Assembly: GCA_965226945.1 (NCBI GenBank)
Contig: OZ245717.1
Span: 248,001 to 312,000 of the forward strand
DNA from: SYLG01 sp965226945
Lineage (GTDB): Bacteria > Planctomycetota > Planctomycetia > Gemmatales > Gemmataceae
Length of the DNA stretch: 64,000 nt
Direction of reading: 5' to 3'
Shown: positions 50,890-60,108 of the stretch, piece by piece
Layout: every line of letters starts with the position of its first letter
How positions within the stretch are numbered: the stretch's first letter is position 1
Translations under genes and position numbers: made by a program
Notes under the pieces: model-generated
What the model was told of the DNA's origin: nothing
What the model saw: the letters and a program-made list of their open reading frames with translations, nothing else
Databases searched by the model: none

Positions 50890-52652
50890 TTCGCAACCGG
50901 CTTCAGGAATACAGTTGATTCGGTCGGTCGCCGCACCTCGATCGTGCCATTGGTTTCAATTTGATCAAGCTCGGCATAAAAACTGTCAATATCGATGACA
51001 TTCTCTTGATCATATCCAGCCTGCCTGAATGCATCGTCCGGAGAAATGCCCTCCGGGTAATTAGCGATGACCTCTATGAGTGGCAACTTATCTTTTTTCA
51101 CTTTCATCCGTACCCCCTTAATTTTCTGTACTTTTGATCTATCATTATTACTTGCATACAATTTATCTTGCCGAAACAATGCCCTTTCTAGCGGGATGCG
51201 AACGGGTTCGTCGGCCGAATCTTGTGAGACTAATTTCCCGTCAAAAGCCTGTTTTAGGATGCTTTGTCGCAATCGATTGGCTCGAAGTATGTTTTTTTCA
51301 ATTGCCTTTTCCGCAACATCTATTTGAGAAACTCTAGTAGCGACCTCAAAAACGATTTGACTTTGCTCCTCGATCGGTGGAAGCGGTACCGCAATCTGTT
51401 TGACAATTCCTAGATTTAGATTGGGCTGCATTCCTCCAGCTGCTTGTCGCCGAAGCTGAATATAATGGCTTGCGAGAAACACTTTCACAAATGGCTGGAT
51501 GATCTTGGCAGAATCGCCGAAGACCAACACTCCGAGTGCTTGATTGACGGTGGCGTCAAGTCGTAACTCCGAGACCATTCCCCTGGTTTTTCCCTCTCCG
51601 TACAACGCCAGAATCAACGAGCCCGCCGGGTATAGCCGGAGTGTAGTTTCCTGAAGCGCTAAATCAGTGACGAATTCCGAGGCCACGTCAACATAAGGAA
51701 GATTTACTGCACTGCTTAAAATCCAAGGGACTGCACCGCCGGTGTAATACTGAGAATTTCTCCGGCTCGGTGTTGTTCCCGTTCCTACGTCACAGATTTG
51801 ATCTACACTGGCCCAACACCATCCCCCTGGAAGTGCAGGCAGCCCGGAAGTGTCGGGGGACTTTGGTTCGGCATACCTTTCCCGCCAATTTCGAGGCGCC
51901 ACTCTCTTTGCATCAGCGAACTTGGCAAGCTCCTCGGCCTCCCACATCTGTCGGGATTCCTTCAGGATCCGTGCCAGAAAAGTCGAGGCGGATTCCTTAG
52001 CCGGATGCTTGGCCCGCCACTCTTCCGTGAGCCTGCCTTCGACAGCAGCTTTCAAGACGGCGGCACGGTATCGCTTCAGATTCACCCTGGCTTGCATCAA
52101 TGTCGCCACGCCGGCATCTAGATCGGAGAACATTTCCTCAATCTTGGCGACGATGCGTGCTTGCTCGCCGACTGGTGGGACAGGTAACAACTGCTCGTTT
52201 AACCAACGGGTCGGGACGCGAAGTTGGCCGGCGCTTCCGGTCATACTCCGCTGTGCGTGACGTCGCACCGATGATTGTGAAAAGAAGTAAGCAATCCATT
52301 TCGGCAAAGCAAGTTCATTTGCACGAAGAACATGAAACTCGGTCGACCCGAATCCCAATCGGTGCTCAAGGGGCGGAACAATCGCAATTTTGCCGTTCTC
52401 CATGCAAGGAGTGATTTTAGCAAAAAGAATGTCGCCCTCTTGAAAGGCGGTGTATCCCTTGTTGACTTCGCCGATTGGTCGAATGGTGGAAACGTTAATG
52501 CCCCCGAACTCTTCCAAAACACAAGCCATTGGAACAAAGTGCGCCAATTGTGAGTTGGACGCCTCAATCTTTCCCTTGGACGGATTGACAGAAGCAACGA
52601 TAGACAGCGGTACAGCTTTCCACGACTTTGGTAGATTTGAACGCGTGCTCAC
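50886..52652 (-). CDS. hsdS: type I restriction-modification specificity subunit HsdS
   Basis: A 588-residue specificity subunit with two target-recognition domains (about residues 10-170 and 285-440), each followed by a conserved helical spacer (PPVGEQARIVAKIEEMFSDL; PPIEEQSQIVFEVATRVSQI). It determines the bipartite recognition sequence for both methylation and cleavage. A C-terminal extension of about 90 residues (from KIKGVRMKVKK to FLKPVAK, including NYPEGISPDDAFRQAGYDQE) is not part of the usual HsdS core. The gene overlaps both hsdR and the ATPase gene by 4 bp. Confidence 0.95.
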   Translation of the reverse strand: MSTRSNLPKSWKAVPLSIVASVNPSKGKIEASNSQLAHFVPMACVLEEFGGINVSTIRPIGEVNKGYTAFQEGDILFAKITPCMENGKIAIVPPLEHRLGFGSTEFHVLRANELALPKWIAYFFSQSSVRRHAQRSMTGSAGQLRVPTRWLNEQLLPVPPVGEQARIVAKIEEMFSDLDAGVATLMQARVNLKRYRAAVLKAAVEGRLTEEWRAKHPAKESASTFLARILKESRQMWEAEELAKFADAKRVAPRNWRERYAEPKSPDTSGLPALPGGWCWASVDQICDVGTGTTPSRRNSQYYTGGAVPWILSSAVNLPYVDVASEFVTDLALQETTLRLYPAGSLILALYGEGKTRGMVSELRLDATVNQALGVLVFGDSAKIIQPFVKVFLASHYIQLRRQAAGGMQPNLNLGIVKQIAVPLPPIEEQSQIVFEVATRVSQIDVAEKAIEKNILRANRLRQSILKQAFDGKLVSQDSADEPVRIPLERALFRQDKLYASNNDRSKVQKIKGVRMKVKKDKLPLIEVIANYPEGISPDDAFRQAGYDQENVIDIDSFYAELDQIETNGTIEVRRPTESTVFLKPVAK

Positions 52653-55444
52653 GTCGCCAATCTCATATTGAGTTCATTCAGGATGCCAGTGAGTTGATCA
52701 CCGAACAGTTCGAAGGCTCGACCCAGCCCTCCGATAGAATTGAACGGTATCTCTTCGAGATCATCTTGCTCGATTGCAAGACTGCCCGCAATGTGGTCCT
52801 TGATCGCATCGAGCCATCTCCGCTGATCGACTGTGAAGACGGCCCCGTTCATCTGCTTTTCTGCCATCCATTGCTGGTACCGTGCTTCGACTGTAACTCC
52901 GATCGGGGTCAGTAGCGAGTTCGGATCCATGGCATGCCGCACAAGGGCAATCACGTCCACCAATTGGCGCCCCCCTTTACCTGCTACCTTATCGGGTTCA
53001 ACTACTGAATACGCTTGCCATAACCGCGTTAGCGATTCGGGCCGATTCGGGTCCACGAAGAACGGCGGGTGATTGAGCTTCGCCGCCAATTCCTTGACGT
53101 GCCTGAACTGCAGCCCGGCCCGATAGGGAACACTGTACAAGACTTGGAGCGCTTCGATCTCGTTTTTGTTGTCTTCGATGAACTTTCTGAAACTTGTCAG
53201 CATAGACCTGGCTTTTTCCAAAGCCTGGGCATCGAATCCCGCCCTAAGAAGTTGATCAGGAGTTTGCTCATCAATGACTTGTTCCAGCGACCGCTTCGCC
53301 GCCAGAATCGCATCACGCAGCTTGGGATCGTGAAAGGCTTGCAACGCCATCGCCATCTGCTGTCGTTCGACCTCGAGTACCTGTTCTTCGGTTGGCTCGA
53401 GTGGTTCAGCACTGACGTCGTCCGGAATGTTGAACTTTTCCGCCGCTAACTCGGTGTTCGCATCCGGGTCGATGCTCAGGAGCAGCCCGGCACTTAGTTC
53501 AGCGAGCGACTTCCCGCCCGACGCCTGCTGAATCGCGGCTTGCTGGATCGGGTCCACTTCTCGGTCGAGCCGGGAGAGCCGTGAAGCCAACGTCGACACC
53601 AAGTCATCGCCGACCGCTCCCGCCGCAACAAGGTTGAGAATCCTGTCGAACGGCACAGATGGCTTCCGGTCCAGCGGCTTGGTTGCCGATTTCTCGTCTT
53701 CGCAAACGCCCACGGCATCGACAATGACGAAGTGGGTCTTGCTCCTCGCATCGGGCGTAACGCTTTGCAAAACATCGGGATCGACCACCCGGCACCCTCG
53801 CCCTTTCATCTGCTCGAAGTAACCAAGCGAGCGGATATTCCGCATGAAGATCAGGCATTCAAGCGCCTTCACATCCGTTCCCGTGGCAATCATGTCCACA
53901 GTGACGGCGATGCGTGGGAAATACGAATTGCGGAATTCGGCAAGGAGTTCTTCCGGCTTTTTGCCCGTGCTTTTCGAAGTGATTTTCTGACAGAAGTCGT
54001 TGCCCTTGCCGAATTCCTCTCGGATGATGCGCACGATGTCTTCGGCGTGCAAGTCGGTCTTGGCGAAGACGAGCGTTTTCGGAACCTCGGTGCGGCCAGG
54101 AAAGATCTCCGGCAGCTTGTCTCTGAATGTGCGGATCACCAGCCGAATCTGATTTTCCGAGACCACGTCTCGGTCGAGCTGGTTCGCCGTATACGTCACG
54201 TCGTCATCGAGTTCCCTGTACTTCTTGCCCTTGGTGCGGCGGTCGCGGTGAGGCACGAAGACACCCGGCTCACGAGCAAGCGTAGCCCCGTCTTGCGTGA
54301 TCTTCGTTTCAATGCGGTACACATCGTAGCCAACATTGACGCCATCAACCACCGCCTGTTCGTGGGCATAATCCTGGACCAGATTACCGCCGAAGAAGCC
54401 GATCGTCTGTTGGGTGGGCGTAGCGGTCAGGCCAATGAGGAATGCGTCGAAGTATTCGAGCACTTGCCGCCAGATGTTGTAAATGCTGCGATGGCATTCA
54501 TCGATCACAATGAAATCAAACGCCTCGATAGGAATCGCGGCATTATAAATGACCGGCTGCGGTTCCTTGAAAAACGAGGTCTCCGTCTCGAACAGTGAGC
54601 CTTCCTCGTTCTCTTCCTGGAAGTCTTCCTCCCCCTTGAGCATCGAATAGAGCCGCTGAATTGTCGTTATGCAGACCTTAGAGGCCGGGGCAATCGTGTT
54701 ATTCTTCAATTGCTGGACCGTGTATTCCTCAGTGAATTTGTAGCCGTTGACCGGACTAACGAACTGCTGGAACTCGTTGAGTGTCTGCTTGCCCAAGTTA
54801 TTGCGATCCACGAGGAAGAGGATGCGCCGGGCAGCTGCATATTTGATGAGCCGGTAGCAGAAGTTGACGGCAGTGAAGGTCTTGCCGCTACCGGTCGCCA
54901 TCTGGATGAGAGCGCGAGGGCGGTTGGCGGCGAGAGAAGTTTCAAGGTTGTTGATGCTTTCGATCTGCACGCGCCACAGGTGGCCGGTATTGAGCGGCGG
55001 CATTTCTTGCAGGTGCCCCCGCACCTGCTTGTCAAGCCTGACGAGCCGAATCAATTCTTCGGGCCGATGAAAGGTGAAGACGACTCGGCTGCGAGCGTCA
55101 GGTTCCATGGCGTTCATGAACCTGGTGACTTCGCCTGTGGTTTCGTAAGCAAAGGGGAGAGGCAAGCGATAATTCGGCAATGTCTTTGGAAGACCGTCGA
55201 GGTATTTGCCTGACTGCGTTTCAACGCCAGTTAGCGTATGCCCAATTGGCTTGGCTTCGACGACGCCAATCGCTTTGGCGCCGACATAGAGCATGTAATC
55301 GGCATCGCCGGTGGTTAGCGGGAATTCACGAACAGCAACTCCCAGCCCTGCCGAGATGTTCATCTGGCGGTAGTCTTGTACGATCCAGCCAGCTTGTTCA
55401 AGCTGCCGGTCGATCTGTTGCCGGGATTTTTGTTCGGGTGTCAT
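52649..55444 (-). CDS. hsdR: type I restriction enzyme R subunit HsdR (EcoEI-like)
   Basis: A 931-residue restriction and translocation subunit. The N-terminal nuclease has the PD-(D/E)XK pattern (GDADYMLYV...GVVEAK, ending near residue 65). Then come the superfamily 2 motor motifs: ATGSGKT (183-189), DECHRS (315-320), LTATPTQQT, and the later helicase motif FMRNIRSLGYFEQMKGRGCR, and an EcoEI-type C-terminal domain. It is complete and heads the restriction operon. hsdS overlaps its 3' end by 4 bp. Length is normal for this subtype. Confidence 0.96.
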   Translation of the reverse strand: MTPEQKSRQQIDRQLEQAGWIVQDYRQMNISAGLGVAVREFPLTTGDADYMLYVGAKAIGVVEAKPIGHTLTGVETQSGKYLDGLPKTLPNYRLPLPFAYETTGEVTRFMNAMEPDARSRVVFTFHRPEELIRLVRLDKQVRGHLQEMPPLNTGHLWRVQIESINNLETSLAANRPRALIQMATGSGKTFTAVNFCYRLIKYAAARRILFLVDRNNLGKQTLNEFQQFVSPVNGYKFTEEYTVQQLKNNTIAPASKVCITTIQRLYSMLKGEEDFQEENEEGSLFETETSFFKEPQPVIYNAAIPIEAFDFIVIDECHRSIYNIWRQVLEYFDAFLIGLTATPTQQTIGFFGGNLVQDYAHEQAVVDGVNVGYDVYRIETKITQDGATLAREPGVFVPHRDRRTKGKKYRELDDDVTYTANQLDRDVVSENQIRLVIRTFRDKLPEIFPGRTEVPKTLVFAKTDLHAEDIVRIIREEFGKGNDFCQKITSKSTGKKPEELLAEFRNSYFPRIAVTVDMIATGTDVKALECLIFMRNIRSLGYFEQMKGRGCRVVDPDVLQSVTPDARSKTHFVIVDAVGVCEDEKSATKPLDRKPSVPFDRILNLVAAGAVGDDLVSTLASRLSRLDREVDPIQQAAIQQASGGKSLAELSAGLLLSIDPDANTELAAEKFNIPDDVSAEPLEPTEEQVLEVERQQMAMALQAFHDPKLRDAILAAKRSLEQVIDEQTPDQLLRAGFDAQALEKARSMLTSFRKFIEDNKNEIEALQVLYSVPYRAGLQFRHVKELAAKLNHPPFFVDPNRPESLTRLWQAYSVVEPDKVAGKGGRQLVDVIALVRHAMDPNSLLTPIGVTVEARYQQWMAEKQMNGAVFTVDQRRWLDAIKDHIAGSLAIEQDDLEEIPFNSIGGLGRAFELFGDQLTGILNELNMRLAT

Positions 55445-55460
55445 GCGCCAAAATGCAGGT

Positions 55461-55583
55461 TTATCGTGATGCTGTAGAGTTGGCTCGACGAATTAGGTTC
55501 AAAGCCGCCTCGCGAAGAGCTAAGGTCATTCTAGGATCAGCGGGTTTTAGATCTATGACTTCCCAAAGGTTCTCATCCTCCAT
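55461..55583 (-). CDS. possible small ORF between nuclease-like gene and hsdR
   Basis: A 40-residue frame (starts MEDENLWEVIDLK, ends IRRANSTASR) fills most of the 190-bp gap before hsdR. The same frame is open back to the stop of the upstream gene, so a TTG start could give about 55 residues. It looks like a protein (an acidic start, then an amphipathic helix), but the ribosome binding site is weak and I know no family. It may be a small regulator, a 3' remnant of the upstream gene, or chance. Confidence 0.3.
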   Translation of the reverse strand: MEDENLWEVIDLKPADPRMTLALREAALNLIRRANSTASR

Positions 55584-55634
55584 CGCCAACTTCGAGCAGG
55601 TTGTCGCCGGTAGCAAATTTCGTATCAAAACTCG

Positions 55635-57215
55635 TTAACTTAACGAATACTCTTCACGATTTTTATGGTCTTTAGCTCCCAGAGATGCCATAAATTTTTT
55701 ATTTTGCGCGATCACTGCTGATAATTTTTTAATTGCAGATAAATTATCTTTTATCATATTGTTAATATATGTATCCCAATCTCCGGTCATTATCGGGTCT
55801 GTAATCTTCTTTTGGTTATAGAGATGCAACGGCGAAACACCGAGGGCGTTGCAAATCATGATCATCTGCTCAAGAGTTCTAGCAGAAATCACGAAAGGCC
55901 TGCTATTATTAAGGTCACCATCATCAATCAATCTACCCCTTTCACCCAACTGACCAATAATAAATGTATTAAAGTACCAATCCATATTTACCAGGGGGAT
56001 TTCGCCGAGCGTGACGACAATCCCCAAATTTTTTTTGCTTTTGTCAATACCCAGATGACTCAATCTTCCCGATGCGAGATCGTTGGCGGTAGCAAAAATT
56101 TGCCCAACGGCTTTCATAATTTTTGTCGTTGACGCGTCTTTCCTAATGGAATTCTCAGTTATCAGCCTGCCCGTGAATGAAACCGATTTGACTTCAATTA
56201 ACAATATTTCTTCTTCCAGCTCAATAATAAAATCGCAACTTTCCCCGATCGATTGTCTTTCTATTTTCTTATCATTATATATAGATTTATTATTTTTATA
56301 ACTATCAAAAATACTTTCGACATATCTTTCAAAAGCAGATCCTACCTCATTTCCAAAATTATCTAAATCCTTCATCAACCGATATGGTCCTTCGACCATT
56401 TGACGAAAAAGCAGGTCGCTTGGCGGCAGCACCATTTGCTCGTGGAATTCCTCAATACGCCCGATTTTTATCAACGGTCTTTCAAGAAAAGATGACCTTA
56501 TGCATGCATGCAGATACAATGGAGTGGCGGCCCTAACATCACTAAATAAAACTCCAATTTCATCCGGCGTTCGACTGCAAAGGTCAAAAAATGACTGAAC
56601 GCTCTCTTTGGCTATCGGATTAGGAAATTCATTGCCACAGCAAAAGTCAAACACACCCTTAGTCTCGAATAAGCCGTAATTCGACTTTCTCGCAATTGCC
56701 GTAACAATAAAACATAACTGAACCCACTGAAACGGTGTCAAGTGATACTTGGACAACATTGCCGCCGAAGCCCTTTTTAGCTCCTTAGGGTCGCCAAATA
56801 AAGCCGTGGCGCGCCCTATATCATCTGAATTATGAGTGTACTGAACCTCCGCCTGATCGCGATGCATAATCAGGAAAAATTTTACGACGTTTTCATTTAC
56901 AGAGTCCAATAAAATCGGATCTTGGTAGTCATTAAATATGTTTACTACTTCGGCAATGTGATTTAACGTGACGGGGTCCAACGTGCTTCCTTTTGCAAAC
57001 GCGCAACAAGCCTCAATTGCCCGAAGTATTCGAAATGGTGGAGATTCGCTCCATTTGGTTTGGTCACTACGGCACTCCCCGAGCCTTTGGCTGATCGCCA
57101 AAATAAACTCAGTTGGATTGTGAGCCTTTAGCTTTTCCTCAAGGGAAACGTAAAAATTCCTTACGATTAGATCGTTTCTAAAGCGCCGTTCATTTTCATT
57201 ATCTATATCAACCAA
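55635..57215 (-). CDS. AT-rich gene for PD-(D/E)XK-like protein of unknown function
   Basis: A 526-residue protein that I do not recognise. The N-terminal 290 residues are helical with no motif I can name. Residues about 290-390 look like a PD-(D/E)XK nuclease: GSAFERYVESIF, then SCDFIIELEEEILLIEVKS (D, E, K in place). The C-terminal part ends in a basic helix. The DNA is strikingly AT-rich compared with every neighbour, a sign of recent transfer. The start is probably TTG. It is transcribed toward the restriction operon, 190 bp upstream of hsdR, so it is a candidate additional defence effector. Confidence 0.7.
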   Translation of the reverse strand: MVDIDNENERRFRNDLIVRNFYVSLEEKLKAHNPTEFILAISQRLGECRSDQTKWSESPPFRILRAIEACCAFAKGSTLDPVTLNHIAEVVNIFNDYQDPILLDSVNENVVKFFLIMHRDQAEVQYTHNSDDIGRATALFGDPKELKRASAAMLSKYHLTPFQWVQLCFIVTAIARKSNYGLFETKGVFDFCCGNEFPNPIAKESVQSFFDLCSRTPDEIGVLFSDVRAATPLYLHACIRSSFLERPLIKIGRIEEFHEQMVLPPSDLLFRQMVEGPYRLMKDLDNFGNEVGSAFERYVESIFDSYKNNKSIYNDKKIERQSIGESCDFIIELEEEILLIEVKSVSFTGRLITENSIRKDASTTKIMKAVGQIFATANDLASGRLSHLGIDKSKKNLGIVVTLGEIPLVNMDWYFNTFIIGQLGERGRLIDDGDLNNSRPFVISARTLEQMIMICNALGVSPLHLYNQKKITDPIMTGDWDTYINNMIKDNLSAIKKLSAVIAQNKKFMASLGAKDHKNREEYSLS

Positions 57216-57419
57216 TTTTACAAGTCCATTATATTGATTTTTCTAATAGACCATGCCAAACGCAGACGGCACACCGAGATCTGATGTAACAACGATGAAC
57301 CTCTCAAGGAATACGAATGCCGTGCGCCCCTAACATTTGCTGCGATCAGTAATCTTTTTGCTAGGGTTGAACGGGCCTCTGTCCAAGTGGTTATTCAGAT
57401 TCCTGATCTCAGAGATTAT
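57216..57419. other. intergenic, nothing identified
   Basis: A 204-bp gap at the right border of the AT-rich island; base composition returns to GC-rich within it. I see no gene, repeat or integration site in it. Confidence 0.3.
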
Positions 57420-57734
57420 TTACCCCTTCCACGCCTTCACCAGCGGATGCTCCGCCCCCGCCAGGCGGCTGATCTCTTCGCCGAAGCCCCGCTTATCGCT
57501 CAACCACAACGGCACCCAAACCGGCGCACCTTCCCCGCGAATCCCCGCCCGGAGGTACCGCAGTCCCAGGAAATTGATGGGGCGAATCGTGTCGATGTGG
57601 TTCCAAGGGATCGTGCGGTAATCTCCCCACAGGGTGTAGCTGCGCAGCCCTTCCTTGCTCACGTAAACGGCAAACAAGAGCACCGCGCCCCAGAGCAGCA
57701 GGGCGACGCCGATCGCGCAGACGGCCGGGGCCAA
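57420..57734 (-). pseudogene. 5'-truncated membrane protein, PH-domain-like
   Basis: A 104-residue frame with one membrane helix (VCAIGVALLLWGAVLLFAVY) followed by YTLWGDYRTIPWNHIDTIRP and NFLGLRYLRAG, a pattern seen in bacterial PH-like membrane proteins. The frame starts at a TTG right beside a dispersed repeat, and a stop lies 5 codons upstream, so a front part containing further membrane segments has probably been lost to the repeat. It could be an intact short gene, but there is no good ribosome binding site. Confidence 0.45.
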
Positions 57735-58485
57735 GGAAAAGGAATTTTAACGCAAAGGCGCAGAGTGACCAAAGGCGCAAAGAACCCCGTGGTCAAACAA
57801 GAATTTCAACGCAAAGGTGCAAAGGGACCAATGGCGCAGAGAGGGCGTTTTCGGCGAGTCGCCGCGTGGGGCGGGGACTGCCAAGCCGGGTAACTGCCAA
57901 GCCGGGTAATCGGTGCGAAGAATTTAACGCAAAGGTGCAAAGGGACCAAAGGCGCAGAGAGGGCTCTTTTGGTTTGAGTCTCAGCGCGGAAGTGGAGGCA
58001 TTTCCGTTGGGCAATCGGCTCTAAGAAATTTAACGCAAAGGCGCGGAGATGGCTTCTCTCTTTGAGTCTCTGTTTGGAACCGGGAGTTTTTGGCCCGGGT
58101 GGATCGGATCTAAGAACTTCAACGCAAAGGCACAAAGGGGGACCAAAGGCCCAAAGAAGGCCCAAAGGGATGATTTCCTGGCTCCGCTGTCTCGTTCTCC
58201 GCGACCTCCGCGTCTCCGCGTGAGAAATGTCTTTTCGGGTTGATCGATGCAGACAACGGGAACGATCTCATCCCGTTCAAGGTCGTAGAACCGGGGGGCT
58301 GACGCCGCCCCGCTCGCCTATCTGCGTGCGCGAACGATTTTGACTATTGGGGCAAGGTAGTGATTTGTCTAATTGGTAGGAATTTCTAACGCAAAGGCGC
58401 AAAGGGGCCAAGGACGCAGGGAGGGCTGAAAGGAGAAGACATTTAACGCAAAGGTGCAAAGGGACCAATGGCGCAGAGAGGAGGC
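57735..58485. repeat. cluster of AACGCAAAGGCGCAAAGGG-type repeats
   Basis: About seven copies of TTTAACGCAAAGG(C/T)GCAAAG followed by GGACCAAAGGCGCAGAGAGG, in one orientation, at about 57747, 57809, 57926, 58030, 58119, 58388 and 58445. Further copies of other dispersed repeats are mixed in. Frames across them are arginine/leucine-rich artefacts. Three more copies lie at 63640-63800. The family is one of the widespread intergenic repeats seen in many bacterial genomes. Confidence 0.8.
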
Positions 58486-58788
58486 CCAAAGGGATGATTC
58501 CCTGGCTCCGCTGTCTTCTTCTCCGCGAGCTCCGCGTCTCCGCGTGAGAAATGTCTTTTCGGGCTGATCTGAGCTGACCGAAGGGATTGATCCCATGCGG
58601 TGAAAGGCTACAGAACCGGGGGGCTGACGCCGCGCCGCTCGCCTTACCGACTGCGTGAACGATTCTGGCTGATCGGGCGAGGCTGGGGGTCGTCTGATGA
58701 GATGGGCCCGCGTTGATTGAACGATTCTCATCCACTGCGCCTCTGCAGAACCGGGGGGTTGACGCCGCCCCGCTCACCCCGCATGAAA
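58186..58788. repeat. mixed dispersed repeats: CTCCGCGTCTCCGCGTGAGA and GGCTGACGCCGCCCCGCTCG types
   Basis: CTCCGCGTCTCCGCGTGAGA followed by AATGTCTTTTCGGG occurs at about 58205-58240 and 58530-58564. AACCGGGGGGCTGACGCCGC plus a CCGCTCGCC tail occurs at about 58290, 58614 and 58750. The second family is also seen in the opposite orientation near 28946, 34950, 35082, 35216, 37492 and 39453. No gene is supported between 57735 and 58788. Confidence 0.75.
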
Positions 58789-60108
58789 TCAAACCCACCA
58801 AAAATGGACCCAGCCCAGGAACATGCTCAGGATCAGGATCATGCTCCAGAGCACCGAAACGACCACGGCCACCGAAATGGCCCGGTGGCGCCAGATCGCC
58901 TTGCGCCATCGGTAAACCGGATTGGCGTCGAAGATCCCAACCACCTCCCCCTGCAGGTAAGATTGAATGTCCCTCCCCAGCGCCGCCGCCGTCTGGTACC
59001 GGTCCTGTGGCTTGTACTCGATCGCCTTCATGATGATCCCATCCAGCTCGCCTCGGAAGCGGCGGTGGAATCCCGACGAGCGGCAGTTTCGATTGTGGGG
59101 AATCTCTCCCAAATACCGCATGCGCGCGAGCGCTTGCGATGGCGAGAGGGGAATATCGACACGAATCGACTGGAGGATCGCTTCGGTTTTTTTCTCGGGG
59201 TGGATCCTGGTGTAATGCGGGTTGATTCCGGCAAGGAGCTCATAGAGCAGCACGCCCAGAGCATAAACATCGGATCTTTCATCGACCTGGTCGGGGTCCA
59301 GGGTCGCCTGCTCCGGACTCATGTAATCGATCGTTCCGACCACGGATCCTTTATGAGTCAGAGCCTTGGGATCCAGAAGACGAGAGGTAAGCGACTTGGC
59401 GAGCCCGAAATCGATCACCTTGGGAATCGCCTGATTCTCGGAGACGCCCACAAGGATATTGCTGGGCTTGATGTCCCGGTGAACGATTCCCTTGTCATGG
59501 GCGTGCTGAATGGCGCGGCAAACGGGAAGAAACAGCTCCAGCCGCTGCTTCAGTTCATATTTTTGACCATCGCAAAATTTGGCAATCGACACCCCCGGAA
59601 AATACTCCATCGCATAAAAAGGGTGCCCTTTCTCGCTGATCCCCGAGTCGTAAATCCGCGCGATGTTGGGGTGGTCCATGAGAGCCAGCGCCCGCCACTC
59701 GGAATCGAAGCGCTCGATGGATGTGTGGCGATCGTTCTTGGCTTTGACGAACTTGATGGCGACGAAGCGCGTGATCGGATGGTTCTGCTTGGCCGAGTAG
59801 ACCTTGCCCATCCCCCCTTCGCCAATCTGATCGATCAGCGTGTATTTGCCGTTTTCGATTTCGTTCCCGTTCTCCCCACCGCCGGGGCCGGGCGCTTCAC
59901 TCAATTGCTTCGAGTCTGGGCGAACCGCGTTGACCGGTTCGGTATTTTCCTCGCGCGCCAGCCACAGTTGGATGACGGCATTGCGCAATTGCGGATCGCC
60001 CGCTGTCTCGTTTTCAATCAGCTTAACCCGCTGCTTTTCGTCATCCAACAAAAGAATGCGCTGAAAAAGCTCGCGTACACGCGCGCGCTCCGGAGGTTCT
60101 TCCATCAA
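58789..60108 (-). CDS. Hanks-type serine/threonine protein kinase, membrane-anchored
   Basis: A 439-residue kinase. After an 88-residue N-terminal region come the glycine loop GEGGMGKV (96-103), the catalytic lysine in VAIKFVK (K119), the catalytic loop HRDIKPSN (210-217), DFGLAKS (233-239) and GTIDYMSPEQ. A membrane helix lies at about residues 405-430 (AISVAVVVSVLWSMILILSM) and only a few residues follow. Planctomycete kinases often have large C-terminal sensor domains beyond this helix; here the gene ends in dispersed repeats, so such a domain may have been lost. Substrates are unknown. Confidence 0.93.
   Translation of the reverse strand: MMEEPPERARVRELFQRILLLDDEKQRVKLIENETAGDPQLRNAVIQLWLAREENTEPVNAVRPDSKQLSEAPGPGGGENGNEIENGKYTLIDQIGEGGMGKVYSAKQNHPITRFVAIKFVKAKNDRHTSIERFDSEWRALALMDHPNIARIYDSGISEKGHPFYAMEYFPGVSIAKFCDGQKYELKQRLELFLPVCRAIQHAHDKGIVHRDIKPSNILVGVSENQAIPKVIDFGLAKSLTSRLLDPKALTHKGSVVGTIDYMSPEQATLDPDQVDERSDVYALGVLLYELLAGINPHYTRIHPEKKTEAILQSIRVDIPLSPSQALARMRYLGEIPHNRNCRSSGFHRRFRGELDGIIMKAIEYKPQDRYQTAAALGRDIQSYLQGEVVGIFDANPVYRWRKAIWRHRAISVAVVVSVLWSMILILSMFLGWVHFWWV

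Noticed and set aside
55180..55638. Plus-strand 152-codon frame crossing the hsdR start
   Set aside because: It overlaps the N terminus of hsdR, has an atypical composition and no ribosome binding site.
57735..58790. Possible CRISPR array because of regularly repeated 35-40 bp units
   Set aside because: Spacing between units varies from tens to hundreds of bases, units are imperfect, spacers contain other repeat families, and there are no cas genes.
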